From Bacteroidales bacterium UBA5197 (GTDB taxonomy: Bacteria; Bacteroidota; Bacteroidia; Bacteroidales; Lentimicrobiaceae), in NCBI GenBank assembly GCA_002412885.1, contig DHVX01000073.1:20655-84654 (forward strand): 64,000 nucleotides of DNA. The letters are read 5' to 3'. The notes beneath the pieces are model-generated. The model was not told where the DNA came from and ran no database searches. It saw only the letters and a list, made by a program, of their open reading frames with translations. Below are positions 32,988 to 40,551 of the stretch, one piece after another; positions within the stretch are counted from its first letter, which is position 1; every line of letters starts with the position of its first letter. Made by a program: the position numbers and the translations under genes.

Positions 32988-33257
32988 ATGAAAAAATTGA
33001 AATTGAATGATGCCAGAAAGGTTGGAGAAGATCTTGGTATTGATTGGAATCAGATAAGCCTTGAAGAGTTTGCCTTGGGGATAAATGTCGAATTTGAGCA
33101 TGGAACAAGATTTAAGGAAACCAATATTACCGATGATGATAAAATGATGACAGGGCAAATTGCCTGGGCCCATTTAAAGGAATTTCCGGATTACTATAGC
33201 CGTCTTAAAAAAATGGAGGAACAAGCTGCTCAATTCTGGGAAAATAATAAGAAGTAA
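32988..33257 (+). CDS. DUF5661 family small protein
   Basis: An 89-residue protein. LNDARKVGEDLGIDW, EEFALGINVEFEHGTRF, TNITDDDKMMTGQIAWAHL and EFPDYYSRLKKME match the DUF5661 family as I know it, with its EHG and H...E..DYY signatures. The function is unknown; the conserved His and acidic residues might bind a metal. I placed the start at the ATG at 32988, since the open frame upstream (from 32928) lacks any family match. Confidence 0.8.
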   Translation: MKKLKLNDARKVGEDLGIDWNQISLEEFALGINVEFEHGTRFKETNITDDDKMMTGQIAWAHLKEFPDYYSRLKKMEEQAAQFWENNKK

Positions 33258-33472
33258 TTAATGATTGACATATTTTTTATGACACATGCCATCATCATAT
33301 CAAATCAATCATGGTGAAAGAAAATGTGTGAATCATGTAAGCTATATTTTGAATTATATAACGCCCAAAGATAGCAAGCGGTGCACCTTTGTGTTGAAAT
33401 AAACCTGTCAGTCATCCTGATTTGCCGGCCAGTTTCAAGGATTACATTGATTCCTCCAAATAATATGAACTG

Positions 33473-34267
33473 GTGAATGCCGCCCGAAATAAAAAAATTC
33501 TTTTATCTGAAGGGCTCGATGAGTTCTTTTCCAGTGTCTATAAAGCCTATCGGTTCGTTGGTCAGTATTTCAGACAGGCTTTTAAACCTCCCTACCATTT
33601 TTCCGAGGTCGTTAACCAGATTTTTGAGATAGGCCTTAGGTCGCTCTCACTGATAACCTTAACGGGATTCATTATCGGGATAGTCTTTACCAAGCAATCG
33701 CGCCCATCGCTGGAAGATTTTGGGGCCACATCCTGGTTGCCTTCGCTGATAGGTATTGCTATTGTTAAAGCTTTGGGGCCACTCGTAACCGCTTTGATCT
33801 GTGCCGGTAAGGTAGGCTCGGGCATCGGGGCAGAACTCGGATCGATGAAAGTAACCGAGCAGATTGATGCAATGGAGGTCTCCGCCATCAACCCCTTCAA
33901 GTACCTGGTGGTTACCAGAGTAACCGCAACCATGATTGCCATTCCCATTCTTTCCTTCTATTGCATACTGGTCGGATTACTAGGGTCATATGTAAATGTC
34001 CGCGCTGAAGAAGCGACCAGTTTTATCAGCTTTTTCAAGAACTCATTTTCTACCATCCATTTTCTGGATTTATTCACCTCCGTGGCAAAGTCAATCATTT
34101 TTGGATTCACGATCGGAATTGTAGGAACCTATAAAGGCTACTATGCAACCTCCGGAACCCGTGGAGTAGGCAAAGCTGCCAACCAGGCGGTGGTCATGGC
34201 GATGTTTCTGATCTTTATTGAAGAAGTCATGGTGGTTCAGATTTCAAACTGGATAAGATATTTTTAG
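33473..34267 (+). CDS. mlaE: MlaE-family lipid-transport ABC permease
   Basis: A 264-residue membrane protein of the MlaE family, with about five helices and the conserved cytoplasmic segment GAELGSMKVTEQIDAMEVSA. It begins with a GTG; a stop lies 9 bp before, so no ATG alternative exists nearby. With the ATPase (2-bp gap) and MCE protein (3-bp gap) it forms an MlaFED-type complex that moves phospholipids between inner and outer membranes. mlaB and mlaC homologues are absent, as is usual in Bacteroidota. The 215 bp upstream hold no clear -7 box. Confidence 0.93.
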   Translation: MNAARNKKILLSEGLDEFFSSVYKAYRFVGQYFRQAFKPPYHFSEVVNQIFEIGLRSLSLITLTGFIIGIVFTKQSRPSLEDFGATSWLPSLIGIAIVKALGPLVTALICAGKVGSGIGAELGSMKVTEQIDAMEVSAINPFKYLVVTRVTATMIAIPILSFYCILVGLLGSYVNVRAEEATSFISFFKNSFSTIHFLDLFTSVAKSIIFGFTIGIVGTYKGYYATSGTRGVGKAANQAVVMAMFLIFIEEVMVVQISNWIRYF

Positions 34268-34269
34268 TT

Positions 34270-35049
34270 ATGGAAAACCGATCATCAATGGATATCATCA
34301 GGGCTGAAGAACCAGTCATTTACATCAGAGATTTGTATAAATCGTTTGGGGGGCTTGATGTATTAAAAGGGGTGAACCTTTCTGTTTTCAAAGGCGAAAA
34401 CGTCGCGGTGCTGGGCAAGTCGGGAAGCGGAAAATCTGTTATGATCAGAATTCTGGTTGGTTTACTCAAATTGGATAAAGGTGAAGTTACCGTGCTGGGG
34501 CATCATGTGGATACCCTGGCAGAACAAGAATTAAATGCATTGCGCCTTCGCATAGGCTTCTCGTTTCAAAACAGCGCCTTGTACGACAGCATGAGTATTC
34601 GCCAGAATCTTGAGTTTCCGCTTAAGATGAATCGTAAAAACATCAGCAGACAGGAAATTGACAAATCGGTATCCGAAGTTCTTGAAGCCGTTGGATTAAC
34701 CGATAAAATTGACCATATGCCCGCCGATCTTTCAGGAGGGCAGCGAAAAAGAATCGGCATCGCACGTACTTTAATACTCAGGCCTGAAATAATGTTGTAC
34801 GACGAACCGACTTCAGGACTGGATCCCATCACAAGCAGCGAGATAAATAAACTCATAAACCTTGTGCAGGAGGAATACAACACCAGTTCCATCATCATTA
34901 CCCACGATCTGACCTGCGCAAGAGAAACAGGCGACAGAGTAGCCATGTTTGTGGATGGCAGGTTCACCAGCATCGGAAAATTTGAAGAAGTTTTTATTGA
35001 TTCCGACGAGCAAGCTAAAAGTTTTTACGATTACAATTTTATAAAATAA
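34270..35049 (+). CDS. mlaF: MlaF-family ABC transporter ATP-binding protein
   Basis: A 259-residue ATPase with Walker A GKSGSGKS (49-56), Q-loop in FSFQNSALYDSM, signature LSGGQRKR, Walker B IMLYDEPTSGLDP and the switch His in ITHDL. FSFQNSALYDSMS is typical of the MlaF/Ttg2A subgroup. It powers the permease encoded just upstream. Translation is probably coupled. Confidence 0.94.
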   Translation: MENRSSMDIIRAEEPVIYIRDLYKSFGGLDVLKGVNLSVFKGENVAVLGKSGSGKSVMIRILVGLLKLDKGEVTVLGHHVDTLAEQELNALRLRIGFSFQNSALYDSMSIRQNLEFPLKMNRKNISRQEIDKSVSEVLEAVGLTDKIDHMPADLSGGQRKRIGIARTLILRPEIMLYDEPTSGLDPITSSEINKLINLVQEEYNTSSIIITHDLTCARETGDRVAMFVDGRFTSIGKFEEVFIDSDEQAKSFYDYNFIK

Positions 35050-35052
35050 GTC

Positions 35053-36027
35053 ATGAGCAAAACAGCCAATAAACGACCAGTTATCGTAGGAATATTTGTT
35101 TTTGCAGGACTCCTGTTCCTGCTGGCAGGCGTTCTGGTAATAGGAAATCTGAGTCAGACCTTTGTCAGGAAAATAAAAGTAGTTACACTCTTTGATGATG
35201 TGAGCGGCCTGCAGGTCGGCAACAATGTCTGGTTTTCAGGTGTAAAAATTGGCTCAATCATTGACCTTGAATTCTATGCGCAAACCAAGGTGAAAGTAGT
35301 CATGAAAATTGAAGAAAAAGCGCAACAGTATATCCGTAAAGATGCATTTGTCAAACTGAGTACCGACGGACTTATAGGGAACAGAATTCTGATTATTTAT
35401 GGAGGCTCCTCCAAATCGCCGCAGGTGCGGGAAGGAGATACGCTCAATGTTGAAAAGACATTCACGTCCGAAGACATGATCAATACGCTTCAGGAAAACA
35501 ACAAGAACTTTCTCGCCATTACCAACGATTTTAAGGTAATCAGCGCCAGAATGGCCAAAGGAGAAGGAACAGTCGGTAAATTGTTGAGCGATAACTCCGT
35601 TTATACCCAACTTGAAGCTACCACCCTTTCATTGCAGCAGGCTTCAGACAAAGCACAAAAACTGATCAGTTCATTGACTACCTTCAGCGAAGGACTCAAT
35701 AAAAAGGGTACACTTGCAAATGAGCTGACCACTGATACTGTTGTCTTCAATTCCCTGAAAATATCTGTTTTGCAATTGCAGCAAATATCAGATACTGCGG
35801 CTGTTTTTGTGAACCATTTAAAAAAAGCAGCCGGCAATCCGAATACGGCCATTGGCGTGCTCATGCACGATGAGGAGTCGGGAGCTCGCATCAAAGAAAC
35901 GATTAAGAATCTGGAAGCCGGCTCTCAGAAACTCGACGAGGATTTAAAAGCAATTCAGAGCAACTTTTTGCTCAGAGGCTATTTCAAAAAGCTGGAAAAG
36001 GATAAAAAAAATGATCAGGAGAATTAA
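35053..36027 (+). CDS. mlaD: MlaD-family MCE domain protein
   Basis: A 324-residue protein with an N-terminal transmembrane anchor (about 8-30) and one MCE domain (about 39-115; FDDVSGLQVGNNVWFSGVKIG, DGLIGNRILIIYGG). It is followed by about 190 residues of helical, coiled-coil-like sequence. MlaD hexamers form a periplasmic lipid channel on the MlaFE complex. The helical extension is longer than in E. coli MlaD (183 aa) and may make a longer tube toward the outer membrane, as in PqiB/YebT-like proteins (inference). Confidence 0.92.
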   Translation: MSKTANKRPVIVGIFVFAGLLFLLAGVLVIGNLSQTFVRKIKVVTLFDDVSGLQVGNNVWFSGVKIGSIIDLEFYAQTKVKVVMKIEEKAQQYIRKDAFVKLSTDGLIGNRILIIYGGSSKSPQVREGDTLNVEKTFTSEDMINTLQENNKNFLAITNDFKVISARMAKGEGTVGKLLSDNSVYTQLEATTLSLQQASDKAQKLISSLTTFSEGLNKKGTLANELTTDTVVFNSLKISVLQLQQISDTAAVFVNHLKKAAGNPNTAIGVLMHDEESGARIKETIKNLEAGSQKLDEDLKAIQSNFLLRGYFKKLEKDKKNDQEN

Positions 36028-36034
36028 TTGAAAT

Positions 36035-36277
36035 ATGAATCTTCAAAATACAGAAACCATGACGACCGATAGTACAAACAAGGACCGGCAAAATGTTGGT
36101 GACGGGAAACATATCACTGAATCAAACCCGCCTGATGCCGGGTTTAACAACCAAAAAGGCGGTGATCCTTATGGTAGCATTTATCAATGTCCGTCAAAAT
36201 GTGAAGGAAGTGTATCCTATGACCAGCCGCTTAATTGCCCGGTTTGCAATGAAAAATTGATTTTGGTAGTTTCGTAA
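36035..36277 (+). CDS. Small four-Cys metal-binding protein
   Basis: An 80-residue protein whose C-terminal half holds C52-x3-C56 and C68-x2-C71 in YQCPSKCEGS ... LNCPVCNEKLI. This resembles the heavy-metal-binding domain found at the N-terminus of copper ATPases and in small Bacteroidota metal proteins (YxCPMHP...CPxCGMxL), but with Cys in place of Met/His. The N-terminus is polar and disordered-looking. It lies 7 bp after mlaD and 21 bp before a tiny membrane protein, at the tail of the mla operon and next to the arsenic genes; either link is possible. Confidence 0.65.
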   Translation: MNLQNTETMTTDSTNKDRQNVGDGKHITESNPPDAGFNNQKGGDPYGSIYQCPSKCEGSVSYDQPLNCPVCNEKLILVVS

Positions 36278-36298
36278 TAAACAGAAGGAGAAAAAGTT

Positions 36299-36415
36299 AT
36301 GATGAATTTATTGCAGGTACAAGGTTGGGGAATAGGAATGGGATATGGCGTAGTGCTTATTCTGGCCGTTCTGGTAATTATTGTCGGGGTTTATTATAAA
36401 ATCCGGAAGAAATAA
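36299..36415 (+). CDS. Single-pass membrane miniprotein (38 aa)
   Basis: Reads MMNLLQVQGWGIGMGYG, a hydrophobic helix of about 17 residues (VVLILAVLVIIVGVYY) and a basic end KIRKK, so N-out/C-in topology is likely. It is preceded by AGAAGGAG 9 bp before the ATG, one of the few strong Shine-Dalgarno sites in the window, which supports translation. It may belong with the preceding Cys protein. Its last 38 bp overlap the 3' end of the rhodanese gene on the other strand. No family is known to me. Confidence 0.6.
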   Translation: MMNLLQVQGWGIGMGYGVVLILAVLVIIVGVYYKIRKK

Positions 36416-36827
36416 TTCCTGACTTAGAATCAATTTTTTTTGCCCGTTTCTTCAACTGGCACATGCATGAACCAGTCATTCTTTCTCTGATGTCGGTACA
36501 AACAGGCAAGCCAAGCCTTTCCCAGTCGATTAACCCGCCTGCAAGATTTCCTGCTTTAGAAAATCCTGCATCAATAAGTATCTGTGCCGCTTTTTTGCTG
36601 TTAATGCCAGCAGAATCTGCGCAAATATAAAAAACTTCGTGTGGTAAACCGCTGGCTTTTTCTGCCAAATCACTAAAAGGAATCTGAAGCACACGGGGAA
36701 CATCAATACATTTGAAACCCTGCAGGTATTCATCCCTGATATCCAATAGCACAGCATCACCGGATTGAAGCAGTTCAAATGCTTCGTGCGAACTAAAGTG
36801 TCTGATTTGGTTTTCCATAGATTCCAC
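36378..36827 (-). CDS. Rhodanese-domain protein at the end of the ars operon
   Basis: A 149-residue single-domain rhodanese. VLLDIRDEYLQG marks the entry strand, the catalytic Cys is C69 in FYICADSAGINSKKAA, and AGGLIDWERLGLPV closes the fold. A C-terminal tail has C110, C121 and C123 (GSCMCQ) followed by a basic stretch. It starts 9 bp after the acr3 stop in the same direction, so it is probably the last gene of the arsenic operon; persulfide or thiol chemistry there would fit arsenic detoxification. Its end overlaps the plus-strand miniprotein. Confidence 0.85.
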   Translation of the reverse strand: MESMENQIRHFSSHEAFELLQSGDAVLLDIRDEYLQGFKCIDVPRVLQIPFSDLAEKASGLPHEVFYICADSAGINSKKAAQILIDAGFSKAGNLAGGLIDWERLGLPVCTDIRERMTGSCMCQLKKRAKKIDSKSGIISSGFYNKPRQ

Positions 36828-36836
36828 TTTCCATTC

Positions 36837-37880
36837 TTAATTTCCTTCAAATTTATAGCTTGTTTTGTTGGCTATTTTAACAAGCGTAAGCATTACAGGG
36901 ACTTCCACCAACACGCCAACCACAGTTACCAGGGTTGCGCCTGAATTCAATCCGAAGAGAACAATGGCTACTGCAACCGAAAGTTCGAAAAAGTTACTGG
37001 CGCCAATCAAAGCTGCAGGTGCAGCAATGCAATGCGGAAGTTTCCATTTTTCTGCCCAGAAGTATGCAATGTAGAAGATCAGAAAAGTCTGTAAGATCAG
37101 CGGAACAGCAATCAGCGCAATATTGAGCGGACTCTGAAGAATTTTATCTCCCTGAAATGAGAAAATGATGATCAGCGTCAGCAACAAGCCGATAATGGTG
37201 GTACCGGTAAATTTTTTGATAAATATCTTGTCGAAATATTCCTGGCCTTTGTGCCTGATAATACTGCGCCGGGTTATCATGGCAAGAACTAAGGGTATAA
37301 CGACAAAAAGGACGACAGAAAGTATCAGTGTGTTCCATGGGATGGCAATGCCGCTTATTCCCAACAGGAGAGTAACAATGGGAATAAATGCAATCAGTAT
37401 AATAAGGTCATTTACAGCTACCTGAACCAATGTATATGACGGATCGCCTTTGGTTAAATGGCTCCAGACAAACACCATAGCAGTGCAGGGCGCAGCGCCC
37501 AGGAGAACAGCTCCGGCAAGATATTCCTTCGCTAAATCGGGCGGAATGATTGCCTTGAAAATCACATAAAAAAACAGCCATGCAATGCCAAACATGGTAA
37601 ATGGTTTGATCAGCCAGTTTACCGTAAGCGTAACAGTAAGGCCTTTGGGCATTTTTACCGCATTGGCAACGCTTGCAAAGTCAATTTTCAGCATCATGGG
37701 AAAAATCATGATCCAGATAAGAATTGCAATTGGAATTGAAACATTGGCATATTCAAACTTTCCAAGAGTTTCGGGAATAACCGGCAATAATTTGCCCAGT
37801 GCAATGCCTGCAATGATGCATGCTGCGACCCAAATACTCAGGTAGCGATCAAAAAACGACATTCCTTGAATTTTGCTCAT
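36837..37880 (-). CDS. acr3: ACR3 family arsenite efflux permease
   Basis: A 347-residue membrane protein with ten predicted helices and the ACR3 hallmarks: the conserved Cys in GAAPCTAMVFVWSHLTKGDPSYTLVQVA... region (TM4) and the Glu in ASNFFELSVAVAI (TM9). It exports arsenite using the proton gradient. It is the fourth gene of the leftward ars operon, separated from arsM by 164 bp that contain short repeats. Confidence 0.96.
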   Translation of the reverse strand: MSKIQGMSFFDRYLSIWVAACIIAGIALGKLLPVIPETLGKFEYANVSIPIAILIWIMIFPMMLKIDFASVANAVKMPKGLTVTLTVNWLIKPFTMFGIAWLFFYVIFKAIIPPDLAKEYLAGAVLLGAAPCTAMVFVWSHLTKGDPSYTLVQVAVNDLIILIAFIPIVTLLLGISGIAIPWNTLILSVVLFVVIPLVLAMITRRSIIRHKGQEYFDKIFIKKFTGTTIIGLLLTLIIIFSFQGDKILQSPLNIALIAVPLILQTFLIFYIAYFWAEKWKLPHCIAAPAALIGASNFFELSVAVAIVLFGLNSGATLVTVVGVLVEVPVMLTLVKIANKTSYKFEGN

Positions 37881-37888
37881 ATTTTTTT

Positions 37889-38005
37889 AATTTGAAGATG
37901 ATTCAATTTGACAATTTGAAGATGAAAAAATTTAAAAATGAGGTAATTTGAAAATTTGAAGATGAAGCAATTTGGCAACCTCAACCTCAACCTCAACCTC
38001 AATCC
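37889..38005. repeat. Short direct repeats between arsM and acr3
   Basis: AATTTGAAGATGA occurs three times (37889, 37913, 37953) and is followed by four perfect CAACCT hexamers (37976-37999) plus a degenerate CAATCC. On the coding strand the latter is AGGTTG repeated. Such arrays can slip and vary in length; here they occupy the only sizeable gap inside the ars operon. Confidence 0.8.
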
Positions 38006-38044
38006 CAAATCCGTTACTTATCAGATAATGATCCTATTAACCAA

Positions 38045-38887
38045 TCAGCAATTGCAGTTGCAACCACAGCCTTGAAATTTGTCTGGTTTTTCAGCGTAAA
38101 CAGTAATGCTGTATATGCCTGTTCCAGAAGTTTTGAAACTGTCAAGTTCTTCCTGATTAAGGTAGTTGAGCAGAATTTCATCGGGAATTGAGATAATTTT
38201 CTCTTTTTGTACTTTTATATTTTCCAGCCCGCAGTTTTCAATGATTTGAAGGTAGTCGTTTATCTGAATTGCTCCAGAAACACAACCGGCATACATTTCA
38301 GCTGCCTGTTTCAGGTTCAATGGCAAATCACCTCTGAGCACTACATCTGACACTGAAATATGTCCGCCGGGTTTCAGCACCCTGAAAATTTCACTGAAAG
38401 CTTTCAACTTATCCGGAACAAGGTTAAGCACACAGTTGCTGACAATGACATCGGCTTTGTTGGCAGTTACCGGCATTTTTTCGATATCGCCATAGCGGAA
38501 CTCCACATTGTTGAAACCGAGTTTTTCGGCATTGTTCCTTGCTTTATCAATCATGGCTTCGGTGAAGTCAATCCCGATAACCTTTCCCGTTTCACCAACC
38601 AGTGAGCGGGCCACAAAGCAATCGTTACCCGCACCGGAGCCAAGATCAATTACCGTGTCACCGGGTTTTATCTGTGCAAACTCAGTCGGTATTCCGCATC
38701 CCAGGCCCAGATCGGCCTCGGGATTATAGCCTTCAAGTTTTTCGTAGTTCTCGCTGAAGATGGTATAATCCACATCTCCACAGCATCCGGTAGCCCCACA
38801 GCAGGAAGCTTCATTTTCCTGTCTGGATTGCAGGGCGATTTCAGCGTATTTTTCTTTAACGATGCTCTTCAATTCTTCGTTTTTCAT
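38045..38887 (-). CDS. arsM: Arsenite S-adenosylmethionine methyltransferase
   Basis: A 280-residue ArsM. The SAM motif is VIDLGSGAGNDCFVA, followed by GIDFTEAMIDKARNNA; the arsenic-binding Cys residues are in LGLGCGIP region, NCVLNLVPDK and MYAGCVSGAI. The N-terminus carries CCGATGCC and the C-terminus GCGCNCNC, extra thiol clusters seen in microbial ArsM. It methylates As(III) to mono-, di- and trimethyl species. Its ATG overlaps the arsC stop by 4 bp (translational coupling). Confidence 0.96.
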   Translation of the reverse strand: MKNEELKSIVKEKYAEIALQSRQENEASCCGATGCCGDVDYTIFSENYEKLEGYNPEADLGLGCGIPTEFAQIKPGDTVIDLGSGAGNDCFVARSLVGETGKVIGIDFTEAMIDKARNNAEKLGFNNVEFRYGDIEKMPVTANKADVIVSNCVLNLVPDKLKAFSEIFRVLKPGGHISVSDVVLRGDLPLNLKQAAEMYAGCVSGAIQINDYLQIIENCGLENIKVQKEKIISIPDEILLNYLNQEELDSFKTSGTGIYSITVYAEKPDKFQGCGCNCNC

Positions 38888-39309
38888 ATTCCCTGTTTTA
38901 TTTGTTCTTTGTAAAATTTCCAGAATCCTTCTTTAATCTCATCGCGCACCCTGATATATTCGCTTTGAATAAATTCATCAGTTCCAATGGCAAACGTAGG
39001 ATCATCAAACCCAATATGTAAACGGTGTTTTACATTGCCAAAGAATGCCGGACAGGTTTCATTGGCTCCACCGCAAACAGTAATTACATAATCCCATTCT
39101 TCGCCCAGATAGATATCTACTGAGTCGGAGGTGTGATGACTGATGTCGATGCCAATTTCTTTCATCACCTTCACGGCTTGGGGATTGAGCCTTCCCGAAG
39201 CTTCGGTGCCGGCTGAATGAACAGTCAGGGTTGAATCAAAAGATTGCAGAAAGCCGTGGGCCATCTGAGAGCGGCATGAATTGCCGGTACAAAGGATTAG
39301 AATTTTCAT
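38884..39309 (-). CDS. arsC: Arsenate reductase, low-molecular-weight phosphatase (thioredoxin) type
   Basis: A 141-residue ArsC of the LMW protein-tyrosine-phosphatase fold. It has the P-loop CTGNSCRS (C8-S14 region) and the redox Cys pair in VITVCGGANETCPAF. Arsenate reduction proceeds through these cysteines and thioredoxin. It sits between arsR (17 bp) and arsM (4-bp overlap). Confidence 0.96.
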   Translation of the reverse strand: MKILILCTGNSCRSQMAHGFLQSFDSTLTVHSAGTEASGRLNPQAVKVMKEIGIDISHHTSDSVDIYLGEEWDYVITVCGGANETCPAFFGNVKHRLHIGFDDPTFAIGTDEFIQSEYIRVRDEIKEGFWKFYKEQIKQGI

Positions 39310-39326
39310 TGTAAGTTTTTTTGATT

Positions 39327-39662
39327 TTAGACTTTTGTTTCGCAGGTTATTTCAGCATTCCGGATTGGTTCAAAAAAGTTGCCGAACATATCCATAAAGC
39401 GATTGATCTCAGTTCCACAAAGGCAGTAATTGATTTTTAATCCATCAATTTCGCCGTGGATTAGTCCAATATTGCGCAGTTCTTTAAGGTGTTGGGAAAC
39501 TGTAGAACGGCTCAAAGGCAAGTGGTCGGAGATATCACCTGAAATACAGGTTTTGGTGCTGGCCAGATACTGAAGTATTGCCAGCCGGGCCGGGTGAGAA
39601 ATTACACGAGCAAAACGTGCAAGTTCCTTTTGCGTTTCGTTGAATTTTTCTGATTTATTCAT
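39327..39662 (-). CDS. arsR: ArsR/SmtB family arsenic-responsive repressor
   Basis: A 111-residue winged-helix protein: HPARLAILQYLAS, CISGDISDHLPLSRSTVSQHLKELRNIGLI. Cys residues in STKTCISGD, NYCLCGTE and EITCETKV could bind As(III); the E. coli CVC site in the recognition helix is not present, so the sensor site is of another type. It is the first gene of the leftward ars operon and would repress it until arsenite binds. The operator is described separately. Confidence 0.94.
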   Translation of the reverse strand: MNKSEKFNETQKELARFARVISHPARLAILQYLASTKTCISGDISDHLPLSRSTVSQHLKELRNIGLIHGEIDGLKINYCLCGTEINRFMDMFGNFFEPIRNAEITCETKV

Positions 39663-39674
39663 TGCTTATTTTTA

Positions 39675-39694
39675 ATGTCGCAAAAGTACGACAT
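39675..39694 (-). promoter_or_regulatory. ars operator enclosing the -7 promoter element
   Basis: On the minus strand the sequence is ATGTCG, TACTTTTG, CGACAT: a perfect 6-bp inverted repeat whose 8-bp centre is exactly a TAnnTTTG element. A TTG lies 22 bp upstream. It ends 13 bp before the arsR ATG. Binding of an ArsR dimer would cover the -7 box directly. Confidence 0.8.
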
Positions 39695-39801
39695 AAATAA
39701 TTATTATATTCAATAAGAAAGAAATAATTTTTTTTTGAGGGATTATTGCCTGTCGAAGATAGAAACGAAAGTCATTATGAGTAATAAGAACTTCTGTTTT
39801 T

Positions 39802-40296
39802 TTATCTCTGACCAGTTTTCAGGCGTGACGCATTTTCAACAGTGGGAGTGAATGACCCGCTGCTGGCAGCAGAAGGTGTTGATGTGGGTGCCGGAGTATC
39901 GAGTGGTGCTCCAACCGGAATTTCACAGCGATGCCCGGGTTCTCCATGAGCAGGATTTAAACGTTGAGCAATCTTTGGAGGAGGAGCTGTTTCGATTTTC
40001 TTAGTTTCAGGTGATGTTTTTGCAGAAGAGGGGGGAAGCGGACTTCCGACAGGTATTTCGCAGATATGCCCTGGCTGTCCGTGCGGAGGATTCAGCACCA
40101 CAGCCGCGGAGGTCTGCTCTGTAACTACATTTTCTGATGCTGCAGTCGGAATAATTGATGATGTATCTTCAACCAACGCTTTTAGTTGCTGCTCCTGATT
40201 TTGCAGTTGGGTTTGATTGATTTCTTTTTGTTTAGCAGTGCAGGCTACCATGGTATACAAGAAGAGCACTATAAGAAAAAGTGATATTTTTTTCAT
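39802..40296 (-). CDS. Lipoprotein with two HGxPGHxCEIPVG motifs
   Basis: A 164-residue protein with a lipoprotein signal (lipobox MVAC) and a Pro/Ser/Thr-rich, disordered body carrying two near-identical 20-residue motifs: LNPPHGQPGHICEIPVGSPL at about 68-87 and LNPAHGEPGHRCEIPVGAPL at about 113-132. The motif's two His and one Cys could bind a metal. I have seen this motif in unannotated Bacteroidota proteins but know no function. It is read toward the ars genes but separated from arsR by a 139-bp gap holding the ars operator. Confidence 0.75.
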   Translation of the reverse strand: MKKISLFLIVLFLYTMVACTAKQKEINQTQLQNQEQQLKALVEDTSSIIPTAASENVVTEQTSAAVVLNPPHGQPGHICEIPVGSPLPPSSAKTSPETKKIETAPPPKIAQRLNPAHGEPGHRCEIPVGAPLDTPAPTSTPSAASSGSFTPTVENASRLKTGQR

Positions 40297-40446
40297 TTTT
40301 CGTTTCGTTAAAAAGTGATATACAATTTATCAGGCTTTTGAAATTTTAAGCTTTAAGGATGAACAGCAATATTTGTCAGATGTTCATAATTCTTCACTTA
40401 TTGACTGAATTCTTCGGACTTCAACACTTGATTTCCCTTACTGAAA

Positions 40447-40551
40447 CTATCTTTTAAGTTCTTGGCAATAAATATTCAATCCCATGACATTGTATTCAGG
40501 CAGGAATTCTTCCGCATAATATCTGAGAGAAGCTAAAATCTCATTAATCAA
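40447..40551 (-). CDS. Possible 34-aa ORF overlapping the DUF4395 stop
   Basis: A TTG start overlaps the TGA stop of the DUF4395 gene (TTGA), the usual layout of translational coupling. The predicted peptide ends EFLPEYNVMGLNIYCQELKR and looks protein-like in composition. There is no homology claim. It may instead be the remnant of a longer C-terminus lost by frameshift. The rest of 40297-40547 shows nothing else. Confidence 0.3.
   Translation of the reverse strand: MINEILASLRYYAEEFLPEYNVMGLNIYCQELKR

Noticed and set aside
37976..38005. CAACCT repeats as a CRISPR or telomere-like element
   Set aside because: Only four contiguous hexamers without spacers; a simple tandem repeat.
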